9,927 nucleotides of DNA from Candidatus Peregrinibacteria bacterium (GTDB lineage Bacteria > Patescibacteriota > Gracilibacteria > UBA1369 > LOWO2-01-FULL-3): positions 1-9,927 of the forward strand of contig SLNK01000058.1 in NCBI GenBank assembly GCA_007133095.1. The letters run 5' to 3'. Shown here in pieces: positions 1 to 4,994 of the stretch (position 1 is the first letter of the stretch; each line of letters opens with the position of its first letter). Below the pieces are notes generated by a model. The model was not told the DNA's origin, searched no databases, and worked only from the letters and a program-made list of their open reading frames with translations. Both the position numbers and the translations under genes were made by a program.

Positions 1-672
1 GTTTATAACAAGCCGATGATATATTTTCCCCTTTTCGCTCTTAAAGATGCCGGCATTGAAAATGTTATGATAGTTTCCGGAGCCGGACATGCTGGAGATT
101 TTTTGGAATTGCTTGGTTCGGGCTCAAAATTCGGCATGAAAATTTCTTATGAAGTACAGGAAGAAGCCGGCGGGATAGCGCAAGCTCTTAGTTTGACTGA
201 GAATTTCGTTAATAAAGAAAAGGTCGTGGTTATTCTGGGTGATAATATTTTTCAGGACAGCATTCGTAAAGATGTGGAAGAGTTTTCTTCACAATCAGAG
301 GGCGCAAAGGTTTTTCTTAAGGAAGTTGAAAATCCGCAAGCGTATGGAGTCGCAAAATTATCAGAAAACGGAGATATTGCGGATATTTTGGAAAAGCCGG
401 CAGATCCGCCATCAAATCTCGCGGTAACGGGCTGCTACATGTATGACCCTCAAGTCTTTGATATATCCAAAGATCTCAAGCCTTCCGCCAGAAACGAACT
501 GGAGATTACCGACGTTAATAATTTTTACCTTAAACAAGGTAAATTAACACATCGTGTTTTTGAAGGTTTCTGGGGAGATTGCGGTGAATCCTTTGATAGC
601 CTTATGCACGCCGCTTCCCTTGTTCGTGGCAGTCATCTTGCAAAAATAGATGACGAACTGAATCTTCCTTAG
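1..672 (+). CDS. rmlA: RmlA-type glucose-1-phosphate thymidylyltransferase (5' partial)
   Basis: The reading frame is already open at base 1 (V-Y-N-K-P-M-I-Y), so the true start and the N-terminal GxGxR nucleotide-binding loop lie upstream; the ATG at base 16 is an internal Met. What is visible matches the short RmlA family, which joins a sugar-1-phosphate to a nucleoside triphosphate (typically glucose-1-phosphate plus dTTP) in the cytosol as the first step to dTDP-rhamnose and related envelope sugars. Counting from base 1, I see NKPM near codons 3-6, GDN at codons 80-82 (metal-binding Asp81), an EKP motif, NELEITDVN, and WGDCG at codons 191-195 in place of the usual WLDTG, keeping the second metal-binding Asp193. 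The protein ends soon after this motif, as in the shorter RmlA homologues. The following kinase starts 12 bases downstream, suggesting one transcript. The family is clear; the exact sugar and nucleotide are inferred. Confidence 0.85.
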   Translation, partial: VYNKPMIYFPLFALKDAGIENVMIVSGAGHAGDFLELLGSGSKFGMKISYEVQEEAGGIAQALSLTENFVNKEKVVVILGDNIFQDSIRKDVEEFSSQSEGAKVFLKEVENPQAYGVAKLSENGDIADILEKPADPPSNLAVTGCYMYDPQVFDISKDLKPSARNELEITDVNNFYLKQGKLTHRVFEGFWGDCGESFDSLMHAASLVRGSHLAKIDDELNLP

Positions 673-684
673 TTCAATTTTGAA

Positions 685-1572
685 ATGAAAAAAATTCTAG
701 TTACAGGCTCCATAGCGTATGACAATTTGTTATCCTTTGACGGGTTTTTTCGGGACTCCCTGATCCCCGACGAGTTGGATAATTTGAGCCTTTCTTTTCT
801 GGCCGATGAGCATGAAGTCTCCTTTGGCGGATGCGCACCTAACATCGCTTTTTCTTTAAAACTTTTGGGACAGAACCCCATTCTTTTCGGCGTCGCGGGG
901 AACGATTTTCAAAGATACGCGGATTGGCTGGAATCCAACGGGATTTCCACCGAGAATGTTGTGATCGATAAAAATTCACCGACCGCATCGGCAAATATTT
1001 TAACGGACAAAAATCATAATCAATTGACCATATTTTCTCCCGGAGCCATAAAAAAACATCCGGTTGAAATTGAACTTAAAAATCCGGAAGGCATAATCCT
1101 TGCCATAATATCTCCGGAGCTCCCGGAAAGAATGAGTTATTTGGGCAAATATTTCCGTAAACTTAATATTCCTTATATTTTTGATCCCGGGCAGGAAATC
1201 CCCGTCTTGGACAAAGAAATTTTGGAAGAACTTATTTTTGGCTCGATTGGGGTAGTGGTTAATGAATATGAATCACTTCTCCTGACAAAAAAACTCGACA
1301 CTTCATTGGAGGAACTCGCAAAGGATTTGGAGTTTTTAATCGTGACCAGGGAAGAAAAAGGCTGCCGCTTGTATGAAAAGTCCGGTTTTAAAGATATTGA
1401 AGCGGTTAAAAATGTGGAGGTTGTTGACGGCACCGGTTGCGGAGACGCATTCCGGGCTGGTTTTATTCACGGCTATGTTAAGCGGATGGATCTGATAGAA
1501 TGCTGCGATATCGGCAATAAGACCGCCGCGACTGTCCTTAAAGTGAAAGGAACTCAAAATCACAAATTTTGA
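685..1572 (+). CDS. PfkB-family kinase, AdoK-like (nucleoside or sugar kinase)
   Basis: A complete 295-residue ribokinase/PfkB-fold kinase that transfers phosphate from ATP to a sugar or nucleoside hydroxyl. The substrate-side FGGCAPNIAFSLKLLG motif is at residues 47-62, followed by a GNDFQRYADWLESNGI segment. The second PfkB signature DGTGCGDAFRAGF is at 248-260, with the anion hole G-C-G and catalytic base Asp254. GG.xxNIAxxLxLLG plus DFxxYxxWLxxxGI is the pattern I associate with mycobacterial AdoK-type adenosine kinases rather than fructokinases, so nucleoside salvage is plausible; that is inference. Length is normal for the family. The ATG is preceded by ...ttcaattttgaa with no Shine-Dalgarno motif. 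It follows the RmlA gene by 12 bases and its last 13 bases overlap the end of the convergent csaB gene. Confidence 0.88.
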   Translation: MKKILVTGSIAYDNLLSFDGFFRDSLIPDELDNLSLSFLADEHEVSFGGCAPNIAFSLKLLGQNPILFGVAGNDFQRYADWLESNGISTENVVIDKNSPTASANILTDKNHNQLTIFSPGAIKKHPVEIELKNPEGIILAIISPELPERMSYLGKYFRKLNIPYIFDPGQEIPVLDKEILEELIFGSIGVVVNEYESLLLTKKLDTSLEELAKDLEFLIVTREEKGCRLYEKSGFKDIEAVKNVEVVDGTGCGDAFRAGFIHGYVKRMDLIECCDIGNKTAATVLKVKGTQNHKF

Positions 1573-2756
1573 AGAAATGATCTAAGCTCCTTCACTATTT
1601 CTTTTTGGCGGCTTTGCGCGCGTTGATTAAAGTTTTCCAACCGGTTTGTTCTTTTAGTAAGCTCGCTCGCTTCAGAACTGGCAGAGCCAGATTCTTCATC
1701 GCGCTGCGCGCTCGCGCCGTGCGCTCGCATTTTAGTAAGCTCGCTCGCTTCAAATTCATCGTATTTCTCCTTCAAATCTGCTATGTCTATGTCTACAACA
1801 AAATCTTTGAGTTTTGCGTATTCAAGGAAGTTTTTCACCTTTGGCGCATAGCTGATGGCTATAAACGGAGTCCGCGCTTTTATCGCGGTTAAAACCGAGT
1901 GAAGTCTCATCCCCAAAACAAAATCGGCTTCCGCAAACACCTTAAGCACCTCGCTCGCTTTTTTAAATTCCGGCAGGATTGAAACATTTTCTTTTCTTCT
2001 TATTCCTTCAATGATTTTCGCCGTCAGAATTTCGTCGTCCGGAATCTGAAAATTGGCAAATTCGATGTGGCATTTTTTTTCTTCAATTAACAGGTTTAAA
2101 AAGTCTGTGAGCTCTCTCTTGAAGGCGGGCGGTATATCATTTAATTGCCTGAGAGAAACAATTACATTTTTCTTTTTTTCCTTCCCCGTTGGGATCTTTG
2201 CCTCTTTTATTTTCTCATCGTCCAAACAAAAAATAAGATCCGGGATCAGGTTTATTTTTCCTTTTACTCCAAGATTTTTCAACTCCTCTTTGGACTCCTC
2301 GTCCCTTACAGCAATAAAAACGGCCTTATTGAAAAGTTTTTTTACAATCCTTTTCCTTATTACCCCTTCAACCGGCCCGACGCTCTGCCCGTACATTATC
2401 ACCGGTTTTTTGTAACGAATCGCTTTGCGAGCCTGAATTGCCCATATGAAATAGGCCCTTTTTGTCAGATTTGTAAAAAGGCCTCCTCCACCAAGCACAA
2501 AACAGTCACAATTTTTAAGAGCCTTCTTTGTTTCACTTCTGTGTTTAAAAAGAAACTTGAAAAAGCTTCTTATTCCGGCGGGGAATTTGTATATCGCTTC
2601 CACATTGTGTGTTTTTGCGGTTTCTTCCGGATTAGCGCTCATTACCGTTATTTTTGCCTCCGGATTTGCGGACTTCAGGGTTTTTATCATCCCCTCCAAA
2701 ATCATTTCGTCTCCCAGATTTTTTGCACCGTAGTTCCCGGCAATCACTATTTTCAT
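1560..2756 (-). CDS. csaB: CsaB-type polysaccharide pyruvyltransferase with in-frame repeat insertion
   Basis: A 398-residue member of the polysaccharide pyruvyl transferase family, which adds ketal-linked pyruvate from phosphoenolpyruvate to cell-wall or exopolysaccharide sugars; in S-layer bacteria CsaB pyruvylates the wall polymer that binds SLH domains. Visible motifs are GNYGAKNLGDE at residues 7-17, LGGGGLF at 88-94, YGQSVGP at 122-128, RDEES at 151-155, LGMRLHS at 281-287 and SYAPKV at 302-307, all in the order expected of CsaB. No signal peptide or membrane segment is seen, so it is probably cytosolic or peripheral. The C-terminal helical tail is interrupted at about residues 336-368 by a Ser/Ala/Glu/Arg-rich insert bounded by two EASELTK copies (see the repeat entry). 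The ATG lies 4 bases after the rnhB stop, with no ribosome-binding motif, so it is very likely co-transcribed with rplS and rnhB. Function in an S-layer is inferred. Confidence 0.88.
   Translation of the reverse strand: MKIVIAGNYGAKNLGDEMILEGMIKTLKSANPEAKITVMSANPEETAKTHNVEAIYKFPAGIRSFFKFLFKHRSETKKALKNCDCFVLGGGGLFTNLTKRAYFIWAIQARKAIRYKKPVIMYGQSVGPVEGVIRKRIVKKLFNKAVFIAVRDEESKEELKNLGVKGKINLIPDLIFCLDDEKIKEAKIPTGKEKKKNVIVSLRQLNDIPPAFKRELTDFLNLLIEEKKCHIEFANFQIPDDEILTAKIIEGIRRKENVSILPEFKKASEVLKVFAEADFVLGMRLHSVLTAIKARTPFIAISYAPKVKNFLEYAKLKDFVVDIDIADLKEKYDEFEASELTKMRAHGASAQRDEESGSASSEASELTKRTNRLENFNQRAQSRQKEIVKELRSFLQNL
1652..1752 (-). repeat. GC-rich element with 23-bp terminal direct repeats inside csaB
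   Basis: Two identical 23-base copies occur at 1652-1674 and 1730-1752 (plus-strand sequence begins ttttagtaagctcgctcg and ends cttca). Their offset is 78 bases, exactly 26 codons, so both encode EASELTK in the csaB frame. The 55 bases between them hold a hairpin-capable segment (about 1674-1695, arms ctggc/gccag extended by agaa/ttct around one bulged A) and a very GC-rich tract at about 1700-1728 built of gcgctcgc-like words. This composition is unlike the AT-rich surroundings. The encoded peptide is Ser/Ala/Arg/Glu-rich and falls in the C-terminal tail of the enzyme, where an insertion could be tolerated. It looks like a small dispersed or palindromic element captured in frame, similar in principle to Rickettsia palindromic elements; family membership is not established here. 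Confidence 0.7.
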
Positions 2757-2760
2757 AAAA

Positions 2761-3369
2761 TTAGGATAGAGTGCGCGCTCTCAAAGTATAGCTCTTTCTA
2801 TGAATTTCGCACAAACCGTATCGATCTATCAGCTCACCGTGTTGTCGTGTTCCGTACCCCATATGCTTCTCAAACTTGTAATTGGGGAATTCCTTCCCGA
2901 ATTTTCGCATTATCGCGTCTCTTGTCACCTTAGCAAGAATTGAGGCCGCCGCTATTGACGCGGACTTCCCCTCTCCTTTTATCAAATTACAAAAATTCTC
3001 CCTTAAGAACTGCTTGTCCCGGCCGTCAATCAGTATTAAATCGGGCTTTTGGCTCAAAGAGCTAATACAAATTCTGTTAGCCTCTCTAACACAGTTGAGA
3101 ATATTTCTTTTGTCTATCTCCGTGTGGGGCACCGCGGTTATCGCGTAATCCAGGCAGTTCTCCAAAATGTAGTTAAAAAGCTCCGTTCGAATCTTCGGGC
3201 TCAATTTTTTGCTATCCTCAAATTTGCTTGAGTCCTTTTTGGGATCAAGAATTACCGCTGCGGAAACAACCGGTCCGGCAAGAGGGCCCCTCCCCGCTTC
3301 GTCCACTCCGGCAATCATCAAAAATCCCATACGTCTCAATCTTGATTCGATAGGGGGAAAATAGCCCAT
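2761..3369 (-). CDS. rnhB: Ribonuclease HII
   Basis: A 202-residue RNase HII, which nicks RNA in RNA:DNA hybrids and removes single ribonucleotides from DNA. Motifs in order are AGVDEAGRGPLAGP at residues 20-33 (catalytic Asp23-Glu24), DSKKLSPK at 52-59, LILIDG at 111-116 (Asp115), SASIAAASILAKVTRD at 136-151, and HMGYGTRQH at 169-177. The fourth carboxylate, usually Asp in a KGD motif just before SxSIAAASI, is Glu133 here (KGEGKSAS). The start is uncertain: Met1 gives a 22-residue lead before the catalytic Asp, longer than usual, and Met14 or Met18 (start at base 3330 or 3318) are good alternatives; Met18 has a ggga about 6 bases upstream. The gene sits between rplS, 13 bases upstream, and csaB, 4 bases downstream. 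The rplS-rnhB neighbourhood is common in bacteria and supports the call. Confidence 0.93.
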   Translation of the reverse strand: MGYFPPIESRLRRMGFLMIAGVDEAGRGPLAGPVVSAAVILDPKKDSSKFEDSKKLSPKIRTELFNYILENCLDYAITAVPHTEIDKRNILNCVREANRICISSLSQKPDLILIDGRDKQFLRENFCNLIKGEGKSASIAAASILAKVTRDAIMRKFGKEFPNYKFEKHMGYGTRQHGELIDRYGLCEIHRKSYTLRARTLS

Positions 3370-3382
3370 GGCGATTTACAAT

Positions 3383-3982
3383 TTAGGCCTTTTCTTTTGG
3401 CTCCTCTGCGGATTCTTCTTTTGATTCCTCTTGCTTTGGCTCTTCCACAGGTTCTTCTTCCGCAGGAGCTTCTTCGGCAGGTGCTTCTTCGGTGGAGGAA
3501 TCTTCTTTTGCTTCTTCAACGGGTGCTCCTTCCGCAGGAGTTGCTTCCGCAGGTGCTTCTTCCACCTCTTTATTTTCGGTTTCTTCCTTTTCCTTTTGCT
3601 CCGCAAGTTTTTCTATTGATTCTTCAACCTCCTTATCGCTAACAAAAGATTCTTTCAATCTGGCGGATTTTCCAGCTCTATCCCTCATGTAATAAAGCTT
3701 GGCTCTTCTAACCTTTCCTTCCTTCTTAACTTCTATCTTTTCTATCACCGGCGAATAAATCGGGAACATTTTTTCAACCCCGATTCCTCCCACAACTTTT
3801 CTGACGGTAAAAGTTTTATCCATTCCGCTTCCGCTGTTCATCTTTATAACCAATCCTTCAAAAATCTGTATTCGGCTTTTGTTTCCTTCTTGAATTACCT
3901 GGTGAACACGTACGGTTTGACCTGCTTTTAGTGCCGGGACTTTTTTGATTCCCGCTTGTTGTACTTCTTTTAATTCGTTCAT
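3383..3982 (-). CDS. rplS: 50S ribosomal protein L19 with long acidic C-terminal tail
   Basis: Residues 1 to about 111 are a standard L19: QTVRVHQVIQEGNKSRIQIFEGLV near 22-45, the TFTVRKVVGGIGVEKMFPIYSP block at 57-78, and RRAKLYYMRDRAGKSARLKE at 92-111. L19 sits at the 30S-50S interface of the ribosome. The family is usually about 115 residues; this one has 199. The extra part begins with a charged, probably helical stretch (112-140) and continues as a Glu/Ala/Pro-rich low-complexity tail (141-199, 23 of 59 residues Glu) with repeated EEAPAEE-like units. Such a tail should be disordered and strongly negative, odd for an RNA-binding protein. The ATG is preceded by aaattttaaac with no Shine-Dalgarno. 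It is the first gene of the rplS-rnhB-csaB run and has a candidate promoter just upstream, overlapping the end of the preceding gene. Confidence 0.95.
   Translation of the reverse strand: MNELKEVQQAGIKKVPALKAGQTVRVHQVIQEGNKSRIQIFEGLVIKMNSGSGMDKTFTVRKVVGGIGVEKMFPIYSPVIEKIEVKKEGKVRRAKLYYMRDRAGKSARLKESFVSDKEVEESIEKLAEQKEKEETENKEVEEAPAEATPAEGAPVEEAKEDSSTEEAPAEEAPAEEEPVEEPKQEESKEESAEEPKEKA
3440..3562 (-). repeat. Imperfect tandem repeats encoding the L19 acidic tail
   Basis: This stretch is built of degenerate short units (plus-strand words such as gcttcttc, ttccgcagg and ggtgcttcttc recur about every 15 bases) that encode EEAPAEE/PAEGAP-like peptides, L19 residues 141-181. The pattern suggests growth by replication slippage. 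It also creates long open Leu- or Phe-rich frames on the opposite strand, which are artefacts. Confidence 0.7.
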
Positions 3983-4004
3983 GTTTAAAATTTAATGCCC
4001 GTGA

Positions 4005-4033
4005 AATATATAGAAGGTTTTGATATTAATCAA
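4005..4033 (-). promoter_or_regulatory. Candidate promoter of rplS-rnhB-csaB
   Basis: Read on the minus strand, TTGATT (4033-4028) and TATATT (4010-4005) are 17 bases apart, matching 4/6 and 5/6 of the sigma-70 consensus. Transcription would start near 3998, about 16 bases before the rplS ATG. The -35 box overlaps the stop codon of the upstream regulator gene and lies within an inverted repeat TTGAT-N4-ATCAA (4020-4033). Based on motif matching only. Confidence 0.45.
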
Positions 4034-4589
4034 GTTTATTTATTTTGTTTATCGAAATTTGATTTTCCTTATCGTTTATCAAATCCATTATGAACTTGTC
4101 TTTGCAGTCCACTCTATACCTATAATCGCTCTCGTTCATTATGGTGAACCTTATTGGTCTCTTTGTCTTCATTTCGTTGTTTATGTAGTGGGTCAGTTTT
4201 TCTCTGTCTACATCGCCCACTATCAACATATCAACGCTATCCGTCTCCTTCCCGACGAATATCCCCGATAAAACCATAAGCTTTATATCTCCAATCTTCG
4301 CGATTTCTTTTACCATCGTATCATTTGAAGAAAGGGCTTTCACTATTATGCTTTTGAGTTCATCGAAAAAAATAAAATCTTTGTTCGCAACATAGAATTT
4401 TTTGCGGTTTTTTGTCTTGGACTTGAGAAATCCGATTTTTTTAAGATTGTCCAGTTCGCGTCGAACTGAATTTATTTGCTCATTAAGCTTTCTCGTCAGT
4501 TCCCTTATGAAGTATTCTTCATCGGGGTTCATCAGAAACAGCGTTAGTAGCTTGATCCTGGTGTTTGATGTAAACAACTGTTTAAGCAT
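4026..4589 (-). CDS. Winged-helix regulator with degenerate nucleotidyltransferase-like domain
   Basis: A 187-residue predicted DNA-binding protein. Residues 1 to about 70 look like an ArsR/MarR-style winged helix: LFTSNTRIKLLTLFLMNP (helix 1), YFIRELTRKLN then QINSVRRELDNLKKIGFL (helix-turn-helix, recognition helix about 38-51), and a basic wing KSKTKNRKKFYVAN at 56-69. Residues about 100-187 resemble the MNT-like nucleotidyltransferase fold often fused to such domains in archaea and CPR: LMVLSGIFVGKETDSVDMLIVGDV at 104-127, followed by an RPIRFTIMNESDYRYR segment and DKFIMDLI. The classic GS-x(n)-DxD catalytic motif is eroded (SGIF... then VDMLIVGD), so enzymatic activity is doubtful and a ligand-sensing or partner-binding role is more likely. 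A strong inverted repeat lies 21 bases upstream of the start, suggesting self-repression. There is no usable Shine-Dalgarno at normal spacing. The family-level call is fairly firm; the regulated targets are unknown. Confidence 0.75.
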   Translation of the reverse strand: MLKQLFTSNTRIKLLTLFLMNPDEEYFIRELTRKLNEQINSVRRELDNLKKIGFLKSKTKNRKKFYVANKDFIFFDELKSIIVKALSSNDTMVKEIAKIGDIKLMVLSGIFVGKETDSVDMLIVGDVDREKLTHYINNEMKTKRPIRFTIMNESDYRYRVDCKDKFIMDLINDKENQISINKINKLD

Positions 4590-4610
4590 TGCCCTTTATT
4601 TTGTGCCCAC

Positions 4611-4635
4611 GGATGTATACAAAATGTGTACATCC
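4611..4635. promoter_or_regulatory. Near-perfect 25-bp inverted repeat, candidate operator
   Basis: The arms ggatgtatac (4611-4620) and gtgtacatcc (4626-4635) are reverse complements at 9 of 10 positions around a 5-base aaaat centre. It lies between the predicted -10 box (4644-4649, minus strand) and the regulator start codon, so a bound dimer would block initiation. A dyad like this directly before a winged-helix gene is typical of an autoregulatory operator. On the plus strand it could also fold as an RNA hairpin with one G-U pair, but nothing is transcribed from there that I can see. Confidence 0.6.
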
Positions 4636-4643
4636 AAAACAAA

Positions 4644-4670
4644 AGTATATTGTTTTTGGGGCCTTTGCAA
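4644..4670 (-). promoter_or_regulatory. Candidate promoter of the winged-helix gene
   Basis: On the minus strand, TATACT (4649-4644) is a 5/6 match to the -10 consensus with TTGCAA (4670-4665) 15 bases upstream, a short spacing. An alternative pair, TTGTTT (4642-4637) and TATACA (4619-4614), has 17-base spacing and would put the -10 box inside the inverted repeat. Either choice places the dyad where a repressor would act. Confidence 0.4.
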
Positions 4671-4688
4671 TACTTTTTTGTTCAAACC

Positions 4689-4928
4689 CTAAAAAATCTG
4701 GTCTTCGTCCTCCTCCGAAGTACTGAAAAGGCGTGCAAGAAAGGCATGATAGAAGGCTCCGGTAACTATGCCCGTCACCGCTATAAAAAGGAAAAGTACA
4801 GTCGGGTTCCATCTAATATCGGAGAAAAAGAATTTCAGCTGGCTGCATTGTGCGCCGATGTTCCCAAACGCGATGAGCAAAATCACCACGGTCAGGATAA
4901 TTGACATTGTTAGGTAGAAAGCTTTCAT
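4689..4928 (-). CDS. Small two-helix membrane protein, LapA/DUF1049-like
   Basis: A 79-residue protein with two hydrophobic segments, residues about 5-25 (a run of I, L, V, T ending in FGNIGAQ) and about 42-63 (PTVLFLFIAVTGIVTGAFY). They are separated by a short loop SQLKFFFSDIRWN, and the protein ends in an acidic tail SEEDEDQIF. The hairpin layout, with a short beta-like xxLKFFFSDIxxN loop between helices and a small-residue-rich second helix, resembles LapA/DUF1049 inner-membrane proteins, but the similarity is by pattern only. The gene lies 66 bases after trigger factor on the same strand and 99 bases before the regulator gene. I found no convincing promoter of its own, so read-through from trigger factor is possible. 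No Shine-Dalgarno precedes the ATG (cttgcccc). Function unknown. Confidence 0.65.
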   Translation of the reverse strand: MKAFYLTMSIILTVVILLIAFGNIGAQCSQLKFFFSDIRWNPTVLFLFIAVTGIVTGAFYHAFLARLFSTSEEDEDQIF

Positions 4929-4994
4929 GGGGCAAGGGTTTAGTTATTTTTACCTTGAAAGACTACTCCATTTTCACTGTTTTTGCAAAATTTT

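Noticed and set aside
1652..1752. Minimal CRISPR array (two repeats, one spacer)
   Set aside because: Only two repeats, both in frame within csaB, the spacing is a codon multiple, and there are no cas genes nearby.
2145..2933. Long plus-strand open frame opposite csaB and rnhB
   Set aside because: It encodes a Phe/Tyr/Arg/Cys-rich sequence with no family pattern and lies antisense to two well-supported enzymes, so it is a frame shadow.
3397..3692. Leu-, Phe- and Ser-rich plus-strand frames opposite the L19 tail
   Set aside because: Their low-complexity composition follows directly from the tandem repeats coding the acidic tail on the minus strand; they overlap each other in all three frames and have no initiation signals.
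4582..4812. Minus-strand open frame across the regulator upstream region
   Set aside because: It overlaps the small membrane protein in another frame and runs through the predicted promoter and operator; the peptide shows no coherent domain pattern.
4026..4928. Toxin-antitoxin pair formed by the regulator and the small membrane protein
   Set aside because: The genes are 99 bases apart with a promoter and operator between them, and the membrane protein has the LapA-like hairpin layout rather than a toxin-like single helix; no supporting evidence was found.
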